DNA from: Methanosaeta sp. UBA80 | Lineage (GTDB): Archaea > Halobacteriota > Methanosarcinia > Methanotrichales > Methanotrichaceae | Reading direction: 5' to 3' | NCBI GenBank assembly: GCA_002505805.1 | Contig: DAWB01000064.1 | Coordinates: 13,117-27,896, forward strand | DNA: 14,780 bases | Shown: one piece after another, positions 5,728 to 13,314 of the stretch | Numbering within the stretch: the stretch's first letter is position 1 | Layout: each line of letters starts with the position of its first letter | Made by a program: the position numbers and the translations under genes | The notes under the pieces: model-generated | What the model saw: the letters and a program-made list of their open reading frames with translations, nothing else | Told to the model about the DNA's origin: nothing | The model's database searches: none

Positions 5728-7203
5728 ATGAATAAGCATAAACTTTTCCTGAATGGGGAATGGTTGGACTCAGCTGCTGGCGAGACTTTTGAGGACATTA
5801 ACCCAGCAACGCTAGAGACGATAGGGCTGTTTCAGAAGGGCTCTATGGATGATGTGAATCATGCCGTAGACAGCGCAGAAGAGGCATTTGACTCCTGGAG
5901 CAGAACGCCGCCGCCCCAAAGGGCCAAGATACTCTACCGCGCCGCCAGACTGCTTGAAGAGCGGAAAGAGGAGCTGGCGCGCCTCATGACCATGGAGAAC
6001 GGAAAAGTCCTCCCGGAGGCCAGAGGCGATGTCCAGGAAGCCATAGACATGGCATACTATGCAGCAGGGGAAGGAAGAAGGCTCTTTGGAGAGACCACCC
6101 CCTCCGAGCTTCCAAACAAATTCTGCATGACCGTTCGCCGTCCCATAGGAGTGGTGGGATTGATTACTCCTTTCAACTTTCCCCTGGCCATACCCGCCTG
6201 GAAGATCATGCCTGCTCTGGTCTCTGGAAACACAATGGTGCTCAAGCCCTCCAGCGATACGCCGCTTCTGGCAGTTGAGCTGATCAAGATCCTCAGCCAT
6301 GCCGGAGTTCCCGAAGGGGTCATTAACCTTGTGACCGGCGTTGGGGGCGAGGCGGGGACCGCTCTGATCAAGAGCAGAAAGGTGAAGGCCATATCTTTTA
6401 CAGGATCACTTGAAACCGGCAAGTGGATACTATCAGAATCCGGCAAGGACATGAAGAGGATCTCCCTGGAATTGGGAGGCAAGAATCCCATTATCGTCAT
6501 GGACGATGCCAAAATTGATCTGGCTGTGGATGGAGTGCTCTGGGGAGCCTTCGGCACGACCGGTCAGCGATGCACTGCCGCCAGCCGGGTCATAGTGGAG
6601 GAGAAGGTCCTGCCAGAGTTTCAGAGAAAGCTCATCCTGAGGGCCAAAGGGCTGAAGGCGGGCAGCGGCCTTGATGAGAGCGTTGATATGGGGCCGCTCA
6701 TAAACGGCGGGCAGCTGGCAAAGGTGGAGAGGTATGTGCAGATTGGAGCGGATGAGGGAGCAAGACTGGTCTATGGCGGCAGCCGCATCAATCCCCTTCC
6801 GGGATATTTCTTTCTGCCTACCATATTCACAGAAGTGACTGCAGAAATGAGGATGGCCCAGGAGGAGATATTCGGGCCTGTGCTCTCATTGATCCGGGCG
6901 GAAGATCTGTCGCAGGCCATCGAGATAGCCAACTCTGTTGCATATGGGCTCTCTTCTTCCATTTACACTGAAAATATCAAGAATGCTTTTCAGGCTATAG
7001 AGCGGCTGGATGCAGGCATCACCTATGTCAATGCCCCTACAATTGGAGCGGAGATTCACCTGCCTTTTGGCGGGGTTAAGGCTACAGGCAACGGAGCAAG
7101 AGAAGCAGGTACAACGGCGATAGATGAGTTCACCGATCTGAAGACGGTCTATTTCGATTACAGCGACAGGCTGCAAAAGGCTCAGATAGACACGCAAAAT
7201 TGA
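5728..7203 (+). CDS. NAD(P)-dependent aldehyde dehydrogenase
   Basis: A full-length 491-aa ALDH superfamily enzyme that would oxidise an aldehyde to an acid in the cytosol. Catalytic features are all present: N150 in TPFNFP, K173 in VLKPSSDTP, general base E248 in LELGGKNP, nucleophile C282 in GQRCTAASR, and the cofactor-contacting EEIFGP at 379-384. The C-terminal block (PTIGAEIHLPFGGVKATGNG and FDYSDRLQKAQID) resembles the bacterial GucD/YcbD alpha-ketoglutaric semialdehyde dehydrogenase branch and ALDH7 relatives rather than GAPN. The substrate is inferred at best. The start ATG 5728 has only a weak AGGT 11 nt before it. It is divergent from the synthetase-like gene and upstream of a small ORF and flavoprotein gene, probably one operon. 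The bacterial resemblance suggests transfer into the archaeon. Confidence 0.93.
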   Translation: MNKHKLFLNGEWLDSAAGETFEDINPATLETIGLFQKGSMDDVNHAVDSAEEAFDSWSRTPPPQRAKILYRAARLLEERKEELARLMTMENGKVLPEARGDVQEAIDMAYYAAGEGRRLFGETTPSELPNKFCMTVRRPIGVVGLITPFNFPLAIPAWKIMPALVSGNTMVLKPSSDTPLLAVELIKILSHAGVPEGVINLVTGVGGEAGTALIKSRKVKAISFTGSLETGKWILSESGKDMKRISLELGGKNPIIVMDDAKIDLAVDGVLWGAFGTTGQRCTAASRVIVEEKVLPEFQRKLILRAKGLKAGSGLDESVDMGPLINGGQLAKVERYVQIGADEGARLVYGGSRINPLPGYFFLPTIFTEVTAEMRMAQEEIFGPVLSLIRAEDLSQAIEIANSVAYGLSSSIYTENIKNAFQAIERLDAGITYVNAPTIGAEIHLPFGGVKATGNGAREAGTTAIDEFTDLKTVYFDYSDRLQKAQIDTQN

Positions 7204-7277
7204 TGTAATCGATCAATGGATCTCTGATCAGGTAATCCCGTCGCTCATGGATCGACAGTTCAAGGCAAGGAGGACAG

Positions 7278-7361
7278 ATGAGGAAAATTGGGGACTCGAT
7301 CGCAATGAAAAGCGTTATCGGTGCTGGCAGATACCTTGATGATTATGATGAGGTGGCGTAA
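7278..7361 (+). CDS. Small ORF, 27 aa, coupled to the flavoprotein gene
   Basis: ATG 7278 opens 27 codons ending at TAA 7359-7361 (MRKIGDSIAMKSVIGAGRYL then DDYDEVA). A strong AAGGAGGA (7267-7274) lies just before it, and its stop overlaps the next ATG (TAATG), a classic coupling arrangement. The peptide has a short amphipathic middle and an acidic tail, with no signal or membrane segment. I do not recognise it. It may act as a functional small protein, as a translational coupler for the flavoprotein, or be the decayed end of a longer gene. Spacing of SD to ATG is short (3-4 nt), so the in-frame ATG nine codons later is possible. Confidence 0.55.
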   Translation: MRKIGDSIAMKSVIGAGRYLDDYDEVA

Positions 7362-7915
7362 TGTATATCCCCGTAATCCTGGGAACAGCCAGAGAGGGCC
7401 GTCAGTCGGAGAAGGCGGCCCGGTTCATCCTGCAAAAGGCCCTTGAGGCGGGCCTGGAGAGCGAGATCATCGACGTGCGGGACTATCGCCTGCCGGCCAC
7501 GGATAACAGCAAAAAAAGTCCCCAGGCAATACAGCTGGCCGAAAAGGTAGAGCGGATGGACGGCCTGATCATAGTCTCTCCCGAGTACAATCACGGCTAC
7601 CCCGGTGAGCTGAAGATGATGCTGGATATGCTCTTCTCCGAGTATGCCCATAAGCCGGTGGGCATCTGCGGCGTATCTTCCGGGCCCTGGGGTGGCGTGC
7701 GCATGGTAGAGCAGCTTCGATTGGTCTGTATCGCCCTTCACCTGGTTCCCACCGGAGAGGCGGTTCATTTTCCCAAGGTGCAGGAGATCTTCGATGATCA
7801 GGGCCAGCTCCTGGGAAAATCGCAGCACAGCCAGGCCAGGAGGCTCTTGGAGGAGCTGATAATGTATGCCGGTGAATTGAAGGCGAATAAAGAGCAAGAA
7901 AATATCCTGGGCTGA
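7361..7915 (+). CDS. NADPH-dependent FMN reductase-family flavoprotein
   Basis: The 184-aa protein has a flavodoxin-like fold. Residues 8-17 (GTAREGRQSE) form the FMN phosphate-binding loop after a hydrophobic first strand. SPEYNHGYPGELKMMLD (73-89) is the signature of the FMN_red family, contacting the isoalloxazine ring and the dimer partner. GVSSGPWGGVRM follows the next strand. Members reduce flavins, quinones, azo compounds or metal ions using NAD(P)H; the acceptor here is unknown. AGGTGG lies 4 nt before ATG 7361 and the start overlaps the stop of the 27-codon ORF. With the aldehyde dehydrogenase 157 bp upstream this looks like a redox operon. Confidence 0.92.
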   Translation: MYIPVILGTAREGRQSEKAARFILQKALEAGLESEIIDVRDYRLPATDNSKKSPQAIQLAEKVERMDGLIIVSPEYNHGYPGELKMMLDMLFSEYAHKPVGICGVSSGPWGGVRMVEQLRLVCIALHLVPTGEAVHFPKVQEIFDDQGQLLGKSQHSQARRLLEELIMYAGELKANKEQENILG

Positions 7916-7989
7916 TAAAAAATAACCACACGCTTAAATTATTGCTCAGTTATTTTTAGAGTTAAGTATATAATTACAAGACACTTAAT

Positions 7990-8011
7990 AAAAAAAGGGA
8001 TGCAAAATCCC
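7990..8011 (-). terminator. Stem-loop with T-run, end of VWA gene transcript
   Basis: On the minus strand GGGAT-TTTGC-ATCCC (a 5-bp perfect stem) is followed directly by seven Ts (the As at 7990-7996). It lies about 65 nt past the VWA gene stop. It looks like a factor-independent terminator; archaea mainly need the T-tract. Confidence 0.6.
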
Positions 8012-8030
8012 AGGCATTTATGTCACCTGG
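8010..8030. repeat. Small inverted repeat beside the terminator
   Basis: CCAGG (8010-8014) and CCTGG (8026-8030) form a second 5-bp stem with an 11-nt loop, next to the T-run hairpin. It could strengthen termination in either direction. Confidence 0.35.
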
Positions 8031-8053
8031 AATTTAGTTCCCGCATATTTCAG

Positions 8054-8060
8054 TTTTTTT
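8054..8060 (+). terminator. T7 tract after the flavoprotein gene
   Basis: Seven consecutive Ts on the plus strand lie between the convergent flavoprotein and VWA genes, in AT-rich sequence. A T5 tract at 7953-7957 comes earlier. Such tracts are typical archaeal terminators. The 12-bp palindrome TTGGCGCGCCAA (8059-8070) overlaps the end of the tract. Confidence 0.4.
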
Positions 8061-8076
8061 GGCGCGCCAATTAGAG

Positions 8077-9891
8077 CTACGAAGATCGCTCAACATTTAC
8101 CTCTGCCAAATTAGAACTATTTCCATTTATACTAACTGACACATTCACATATACCAAAATAGTCCTATTTAGGGATGGATCCGGATCAGGTGAGGTATAT
8201 TCGATGACATGTGTTCCAGTCAATATGCCCTTAATTTGCTCCAATATAGCTGAGAACTCTGCTGACTTTATATCAATCCACAGACCACTAGTCTGATTTA
8301 CCAGATCGCGCATATCTACATATTTAGGTAGATCTGAAGCAGGTACATCTGGATTAGCACTTGGATCGCTGAAATCGGGGGATATTGCTATTAGAGATAC
8401 TCCCGCCTTCGATAAATCATTTTTAACATCTTCCATTGAATAGAGTGAAATGGATTTTCCATCACCTTTCTGAAGGGATGGTTCATCTGTTACCACTAGA
8501 ATAACTCTTTGCGCGTTTGGTCTAAATCCAAAAGACAAAGCTCTTTCTATGCCTTCGAGTGAGTTTTCTGGCAAATCTATATTTCCGCCAGATACAGAGA
8601 GCCTGCCCACAGCTTTTTGATAAGACTCCGCATCATCGGTCCAATTGATCTCCGTGTTAGTAGCAGCGCCACTAAATGTCACAAGAGAATATCTGGCGCT
8701 AAGATTGCTAGAATTTATCTTTTGAGTTAAATCTTTAACCTTCGATTTTAGAGCTTTAATTCGATCGTCCATGCTAGTCGTGTTATCAAAGACCACTGCA
8801 AGGTCGAGCTGTTGACCGGTTGCATTTCCGGTGAAATAGAAGCTATCAATTGGAATTTTTTTGCTGTTTTCATTAACGGTAAAATCCTCCGCATTTAATC
8901 TTTCAGTTTTGGTTGTTGCATTAGATACGTTGACAAAGACATTAAGCTTCACATTTGGTAGATTAGTTAAATCTCTTCCGATGATCTCTCCCTTTATTGT
9001 TTCTTTGCGCTGCATTTCGTTAGTATTTCCTGCGATTATCTTGCGAAGAGCTTCTAAGTCCTTGGATTCAGATGTTTCGTTGATCCATGGCTGGTAATTT
9101 GGGCCATAAAGGATAAAGTCCTTAGGAGGCATTGGAGAGGTAATTATTTCAATTGCCATCGTATGTTTGTTGTTTATCGAACTTGCTTTTATATTATGTA
9201 GTCCAGTTGGTATTGCATTAGTTATATCCTTAACCGGGACATCGCAAGTACCTGTTTTCACATAACAGCTGGTTATTTCTATATCATCAATATAGTAATA
9301 CTGCCCTGCTTCCTCTGTTGAAACCAGGTATCCTGCATTTGGATACTTTTTATCGTCAGATCCCCAAACGGTTAATCTTGCATCTTTGATAGTACATTCT
9401 GGGACCACTAATGTAAAGTCGAAGTTGCTATCGAAATAATGTTTTATGCTATGGTATATATTTGAGTCCTCTGCATAATATATAGCCCCTTCAAGTGCTT
9501 CATTTTCTACACTGTCGCTAATGGCTCCGGGATTAACAATACTCAGCAGATCCATTACATCATTAAGTTCTTTAAGCAACGTATCTTTCATAGCAAGATC
9601 AAAATTCACAGTACTTGCTACTACTATTCGACCATCTGCAAAGACGAATGCCCAATCACCTGTCGATCCGGTAAACTTCCAAACGACATGAGAATCATCG
9701 CTTTCAACTATATCATAAATAGCGCTCACTCGTTGATTCAATATGCTGAAATCTACAGGAATCCCTAACATCAATGATGCTCCAGATTTGAACTCAGGCA
9801 AATCGACCACTGCTTGCGCATTTGCCACAGAAATTCCTAGAAACAATGCTGCCAATACCAAAAAGCTGCAACAAATCCTAATTGAATTCAT
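8077..9891 (-). CDS. Secreted VWA-domain surface protein
   Basis: The 604-aa protein begins with a signal peptide (hydrophobic residues 7-20, likely cut after VANA or ANAQA near 24-27). A 330-residue N-terminal region of unrecognised folds carries four cysteines (166, 209, 216 and one in the signal). A von Willebrand factor A domain spans about 362-556. Its metal-ion-dependent adhesion site is D369-T371-S373 (DNTTSM), followed by GGNIDLPE (435-442) and VTDEPS (467-472). The tail (560-604) is beta-rich without an anchor helix. About a dozen N-x-S/T sequons suggest heavy N-glycosylation, as expected for an exported archaeal protein. Adhesion or protein-protein binding outside the cell is likely. 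GGAGGA at 9899-9904 supports ATG 9891. The gene is clearly more AT-rich than its neighbours, suggesting separate ancestry. Confidence 0.88.
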   Translation of the reverse strand: MNSIRICCSFLVLAALFLGISVANAQAVVDLPEFKSGASLMLGIPVDFSILNQRVSAIYDIVESDDSHVVWKFTGSTGDWAFVFADGRIVVASTVNFDLAMKDTLLKELNDVMDLLSIVNPGAISDSVENEALEGAIYYAEDSNIYHSIKHYFDSNFDFTLVVPECTIKDARLTVWGSDDKKYPNAGYLVSTEEAGQYYYIDDIEITSCYVKTGTCDVPVKDITNAIPTGLHNIKASSINNKHTMAIEIITSPMPPKDFILYGPNYQPWINETSESKDLEALRKIIAGNTNEMQRKETIKGEIIGRDLTNLPNVKLNVFVNVSNATTKTERLNAEDFTVNENSKKIPIDSFYFTGNATGQQLDLAVVFDNTTSMDDRIKALKSKVKDLTQKINSSNLSARYSLVTFSGAATNTEINWTDDAESYQKAVGRLSVSGGNIDLPENSLEGIERALSFGFRPNAQRVILVVTDEPSLQKGDGKSISLYSMEDVKNDLSKAGVSLIAISPDFSDPSANPDVPASDLPKYVDMRDLVNQTSGLWIDIKSAEFSAILEQIKGILTGTHVIEYTSPDPDPSLNRTILVYVNVSVSINGNSSNLAEVNVERSS

Positions 9892-9905
9892 ATATTCTAT
9901 CCTCC

Positions 9906-9982
9906 ATAATGGTAATTAATCGCATTAGCAAAAAACTTTGTGCTCATTCACCACTTGGTTCGCGACTTAATATAATGGTAAT
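9906..9982. promoter_or_regulatory. Direct repeats and TATA box before the VWA gene
   Basis: The 11-mer ATAATGGTAAT occurs at 9906-9916 and again at 9972-9982, 66 bp apart. The distal copy overlaps a minus-strand TATA-like ATTATATTAA (9967-9976), predicting a transcript start near 9947. The proximal copy abuts the Shine-Dalgarno. Paired regulator sites are possible, but the low-complexity AT context weakens this. Confidence 0.4.
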
Positions 9983-10032
9983 AATAGATTTCATTGCCGC
10001 ACTGCTATCCGAATAAATGAATATAGATTTCC

Positions 10033-10842
10033 TTAAGATCTCCTAGGCTTCACCGCCTCCACCTCCAGGCGCATCATCTGCACATGGGCCTGGCCCTGAT
10101 CATCCAGAGGATGTTCTTTTAGATAGCCTCCGGCTACCTCTCTAACGAAATCGTCCTGCAGCCGAGTGGGCAGCCTCTCGGTATAGGGCAGCCAGGTATT
10201 CCTGATGATGCCCTCCAGGCCTGCCTGGCCCTGGTGGACCATGTCCTTGACCACCAGGTCCACCCGTATTGGTGAGAGGCCGGCCTGCCCCAGCCAGATC
10301 CTGTACTCTTCCGGGCCGTAGAAATGGTAGGGGAATGAAAATCCGGAAAAGTACGGCTTCCAGGGGTCCCTGGCCGCCGCTCTATCGGTATAATAAAATA
10401 GCTTTTCCGCATTGCCCCTTCCCCCACACTGCATCAGAAATCGGCCGCCCGGAACCAGGCTATGCCGCACACCCTCCAGCACAGGAATATGATCTCTGAT
10501 CCAGTGCAGGCAGGCGAAGGATACCACCAGGTCGAACTCTTCCCGGAAATGCAATCGAGATGCATCTGCCACCTGGAATCCCAGGTTGGGGATAGCCGCA
10601 TACTCCCGACAGGCAAAGCCGATCATGTCCGGTGATAGGTCTACTCCCAGCGCCCGGCCATCTGGGACAAGTCTGGCCAGATATGCAGTGATCCCGCCAT
10701 CCCCGCATCCTATATCCAGGATGCTCTCGTCTCCCTTTATCTTCAAGCTCTCAATCAGAGCCATAGCCCAGCCGAACTGGGCGGATGCACTCCTCCGATA
10801 GTCCTCCGGGTCCCAATTATGCATCCTTGATACCACCTTCAT
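10033..10842 (-). CDS. Class I SAM-dependent methyltransferase (trans-aconitate methyltransferase-like)
   Basis: The 269-aa protein has a Rossmann-like methyltransferase domain. Motif I is ILDIGCGDGG (41-50), motif II is GVDLSPDM (66-73), then QVADASRL (about 89-96) and FDLVVSFACLHWI (motif IV). The opening HNWDPEDYRRSASAQFGWAM and the C-terminal half, with HFYGPEEYRIWLGQAGL and DFVREVAGGYL, resemble trans-aconitate 2-methyltransferase Tam and related enzymes of small acids. The acceptor is not certain. Two starts are possible: ATG 10842, with AGGG 8 nt before it, or ATG 10824, with AAGGTGG 7 nt before it, which matches the usual family N-terminus better. It lies 72 bp downstream of the ketopantoate reductase-like gene, perhaps on the same transcript. 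Confidence 0.88.
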   Translation of the reverse strand: MKVVSRMHNWDPEDYRRSASAQFGWAMALIESLKIKGDESILDIGCGDGGITAYLARLVPDGRALGVDLSPDMIGFACREYAAIPNLGFQVADASRLHFREEFDLVVSFACLHWIRDHIPVLEGVRHSLVPGGRFLMQCGGRGNAEKLFYYTDRAAARDPWKPYFSGFSFPYHFYGPEEYRIWLGQAGLSPIRVDLVVKDMVHQGQAGLEGIIRNTWLPYTERLPTRLQDDFVREVAGGYLKEHPLDDQGQAHVQMMRLEVEAVKPRRS

Positions 10843-10914
10843 AGAATTCCCTGCCGCCCTTCAGTCTTTGATCCATCTGCTGCCTCTTATCGGATTTTTC
10901 AGTTGAATGTGATG

Positions 10915-11931
10915 CTAATGCTGCTCAGTCAAGGACGAAGAAGAGTTCTTCTCTTCCTTGAATTTGATCAGAGCAGTGAGAAGATCATTATAGGATGTGG
11001 GCAGACCATACTCCCGGCCATACCTGGATATGGCTCCATTCAGAGCATCAATCTCCGTCTTTCTGCCCGCCAGTATATCCTGGAGCATGCTCGCCCGGTG
11101 ATCTACTGTGGGGGGAAGGAGCATCTCCAGAAGAAAATGGAAGTATTCCTCCCCATCCCTATAGGGAACCTCAATCCCTTTAGCCCGGATCACCAGAAAG
11201 ATCTCCCGGATCACCTGTCTCATGATCTCTCTGGTCTCGACATTCTCCCCCAGCTTTCCGTAGGGCACCTCCAGCAGCGCTCCCAGGGGATTGAGGGAGC
11301 AGTTGTAGAGCACTTTGCCCCATATAGCAGCCCAGATCTCTTTTTTGTCCACAACCCGGGTTGGTATGCCCGAGGAGGAGAGATCCCTTTGAACTCTCTC
11401 CAGGAGGTTCCGGTTCACCGGCAGGAAGGGCTCGCCCAGCAAAACATCATCGGCATTGACCGTCACCCTGACCAGGCCGGGATTTATGACCTCCGCCCCG
11501 AAGATGACCCGTGCTCCGACGGTGCGCTCTTCGCCCACACGCTCAGATAATGCCTCCCAGTTATTCAGGCCGTTTTGCATGGAGATCATGATCCCCCCAT
11601 CCTCAAGCAGTGGCGCTGCCTCGGCCACCGAAGCTAATGTGTCCTTTGATTTCACGCATAAGAGGATGACCGAAAACCTCTTTGCCCGCATCCGGTCGGA
11701 GAGGAGCTCTACCTCCTCCGGGGGAACAAAGTGCTCTCCCCAGATTCCCGTGATCTCGAGGCCTTTCTTGGAGAGAGCTCGGAAGTGCTCGCCCCGCCCT
11801 GCCAGAGTAACCGAGCCGCCGACCTTATGGAGAAATCCGCCTAAAACGCTGCCTATGGCCCCTGCGCCGTAGATGAGGTATTGCGGGCCCGGGCTTGTTT
11901 TCATAAGCAGAAATTTGGCTTCTGGTCCCAT
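10915..11931 (-). CDS. panE: 2-dehydropantoate 2-reductase (ketopantoate reductase) family
   Basis: The 338-aa protein fits the family that reduces ketopantoate to pantoate with NAD(P)H for coenzyme A synthesis. An N-terminal nucleotide-binding GAGAIGSVLGG is at 22-32. CVKSKDT (92-98) and MQNGLNN (118-124) follow. The catalytic-site lysine is K206 in WGKVLYNCSLNPL with N210 and N214, and the C-terminal block DHRASMLQDILAGRKTEIDALNG carries S281 and E293, spaced as the conserved Ser and Glu of characterised enzymes. It could instead be a related reductase, since archaea often hold several paralogues. ATG 11931 and ATG 11904 are both plausible; neither has a strong Shine-Dalgarno. The last residues (EEKNSSSSLTEQH) are an unstructured tail. 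A TATA-like box at 11977-11988 fits this gene. Confidence 0.88.
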   Translation of the reverse strand: MGPEAKFLLMKTSPGPQYLIYGAGAIGSVLGGFLHKVGGSVTLAGRGEHFRALSKKGLEITGIWGEHFVPPEEVELLSDRMRAKRFSVILLCVKSKDTLASVAEAAPLLEDGGIMISMQNGLNNWEALSERVGEERTVGARVIFGAEVINPGLVRVTVNADDVLLGEPFLPVNRNLLERVQRDLSSSGIPTRVVDKKEIWAAIWGKVLYNCSLNPLGALLEVPYGKLGENVETREIMRQVIREIFLVIRAKGIEVPYRDGEEYFHFLLEMLLPPTVDHRASMLQDILAGRKTEIDALNGAISRYGREYGLPTSYNDLLTALIKFKEEKNSSSSLTEQH

Positions 11932-11976
11932 AAGAGGCTTTCGACCTCAAAGATATGGCTGCAGTCGAATCTGTCA

Positions 11977-11988
11977 TAAATTTAAATA
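11977..11988. promoter_or_regulatory. Near-symmetric TATA element between divergent genes
   Basis: TAAATTTAAATA can be read as a TATA box in both directions. The minus reading predicts a start near 11957 for the ketopantoate reductase-like gene (short leader). The plus reading predicts a start near 12010 for the amidotransferase, with a leader of about 70 nt. One element could serve both, or only one side. Confidence 0.45.
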
Positions 11989-12077
11989 CAATAGATCATA
12001 TGGGTTTGCTGATGGATATCTAATAAAGGAGGCTCCATCACCGGGATAAGGGAGCGGAAAGACAAGAGGAGGCTTTC

Positions 12078-12776
12078 ATGAGAATTCACTATCTTCAGCA
12101 TGTCCCGTTTGAAGACCTGGCCAACATGGAAAGCTGGGCTTCTTCCCGCGGCCATGCCCTCAGCAAAACCCGATTATTTTCAGGAGAACGGCTTCCTCCT
12201 CCATCCAGCTTTGACTGGCTGATCATCATGGGCGGTCCCATGAACATCTATGAGGAGGAGAGATACGCCTGGCTGGCAGAGGAGAAGGAATTCATTAAGA
12301 AGGCGGTATACGGCGGAAAGATCGTTTTGGGCATCTGCTTGGGAGCGCAACTGATATCCGATGTCCTGGGCGGCTTGGTCACAAAGAACAGATATAAAGA
12401 GATAGGCTGGTTTCCAGTCCGATTGACAGAGGAAGGCCAGGCCTCGCCGATATTTTCCGGTCTGCCGGATAGATTCCCTGCACTGCACTGGCATGGCGAC
12501 ACATTCTCCATCCCTCCTGGAGCCTCCCGGATGGCAGAGAGCGATGCCTGCCCCAATCAGGCCTTTATACTGGGGAAGGCCATCGGCCTGCAATTCCACC
12601 TGGAGGGCAATCCGGAAAGCATGAAACGCCTTATAGACCACTGCGCCGAGGAATTGACCTCCGGGCCTTATATGCAGATGCCTGAGGATCTGGCTGCTGC
12701 CCAGGAAAGCTATGATGGGCTGCGAGTATTGATGGAGAGCCTCTTGGATCGGATTGAGAGAGAGCTGGGGCACTGA
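12078..12776 (+). CDS. Class I glutamine amidotransferase (GMP synthase amidotransferase-like)
   Basis: The 232-aa protein is a stand-alone class I GATase domain. The oxyanion-loop MGGPMNIY is at 51-58. The nucleophile is C87 in GICLGAQLISDVLGG, and the catalytic H174 and E176 lie in LQFHLEG. Such free domains hydrolyse glutamine or related gamma-glutamyl amides; some act on folate or thiol peptides, or amidate a partner protein's substrate. No partner synthetase lies beside it, so its role is open. The residues after 180 (helical, acidic) extend past the catalytic core, as in the YfeJ-like group. The start is well set by GAGGAGG at 12066-12072, 5 nt before ATG 12078. A second AGGAGG lies about 40 nt earlier without a usable start codon. 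Confidence 0.9.
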   Translation: MRIHYLQHVPFEDLANMESWASSRGHALSKTRLFSGERLPPPSSFDWLIIMGGPMNIYEEERYAWLAEEKEFIKKAVYGGKIVLGICLGAQLISDVLGGLVTKNRYKEIGWFPVRLTEEGQASPIFSGLPDRFPALHWHGDTFSIPPGASRMAESDACPNQAFILGKAIGLQFHLEGNPESMKRLIDHCAEELTSGPYMQMPEDLAAAQESYDGLRVLMESLLDRIERELGH

Positions 12777-12783
12777 TATTGAT

Positions 12784-12954
12784 ATGGCTCGCGTTTCAGC
12801 TAACCAGGTAAAGACCGGTGGAGAAAGAAAAAGCAAGAAGCAAACAAAAATGGCAAACGATATTCCAGGAGTTGCTCTTCATCAAACCGCTCCTCTCGCC
12901 CCATTAAAGGTTATTGAGATCAAGAAGAAGCGCTGGTGGCAGTTCTGGAGATGA
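12784..12954 (+). CDS. Small basic protein with tryptophan-rich tail, 56 aa
   Basis: ATG 12784, 7 nt after the amidotransferase stop, opens a 56-codon frame. The N-terminal half is Lys/Arg/Gly rich (ANQVKTGGERKSKKQTKMAN), the middle is Ala/Pro/Leu rich, and it ends with VIEIKKKRWWQFWR (43-56; W51, W52, W55). I do not know this family. The cationic, aromatic tail looks like an interfacial membrane or nucleic-acid binding segment. There is no full membrane helix. No strong Shine-Dalgarno is seen, so translation may be coupled to the amidotransferase; an in-frame TTG at 12754 would overlap that gene. A real gene is likely but not proved. Confidence 0.5.
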   Translation: MARVSANQVKTGGERKSKKQTKMANDIPGVALHQTAPLAPLKVIEIKKKRWWQFWR

Positions 12955-13068
12955 CCGGAGGTTTCTGCCACCTATTGTGTCCAAGAAGACCTGCCGGCTA
13001 GGATGAGAAAGAAAAAATGCCGGGCTGATGCTCTAAGCTAAATAGTTTGGAGAATCAATCAGTTCCTC

Positions 13069-13314
13069 ATGCCTGAGGAGATGGAGGCTTCCAGAAGGTT
13101 GTTGTATGGGGCAGTCGCAGCCTGCTTTTTTATTGCCGGGCTTATATTGATCGTGTTTCTCTTCTGGTTGGTATTCCCGGTGGTAATCGGACTGGGATTA
13201 TGGATTTTTGCCGGGCTGTTTTTAAGCCTGGCCATAAAAGGGCGCACATTCGCCGATTGGAATGCAGAGAAGATAGCCCGGAGAAAGATGGCCGGGAAGA
13301 AAGAGCAGAGCTGA
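13069..13314 (+). CDS. Small two-helix membrane protein, 81 aa
   Basis: Residues 11-56 are almost wholly hydrophobic (LLYGAVAACFFIAGLILIVF, then LFWLVFPVVIGLGLWIFAGL). They give two membrane helices with a tight turn near F36-P37. A short acidic N-terminus and a basic C-terminus (RKMAGKKEQ) fit both ends lying inside. The family is not recognised. A TATA-like CTAAATAG near 13038-13045 would start transcription almost at ATG 13069, suggesting a leaderless message; no good ribosome site is present. It ends 100 bp before the AbrB-like gene, apart from a possible overlapping small ORF. Confidence 0.65.
   Translation: MPEEMEASRRLLYGAVAACFFIAGLILIVFLFWLVFPVVIGLGLWIFAGLFLSLAIKGRTFADWNAEKIARRKMAGKKEQS

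Noticed and set aside
7320..7361. Resemblance of the RYLDDYDEVA end of the small ORF to the NosD-like HYSDYDEVV segment
   Set aside because: Only a few residues match and the flanks differ. This is too short to claim a gene remnant.
7343..7897. 184-aa open frame on the minus strand
   Set aside because: Antisense to the flavoprotein gene, which has clear FMN motifs.
10823..10882. 18-codon ORF overlapping the methyltransferase start
   Set aside because: Its ribosome site is weak, and the overlap with the two candidate starts of the methyltransferase is easily chance.
12020..12080. Short leader ORF after the first AGGAGG before the amidotransferase
   Set aside because: The frame that ends at the amidotransferase start has no ATG, GTG or TTG, so a leader peptide is not supported.
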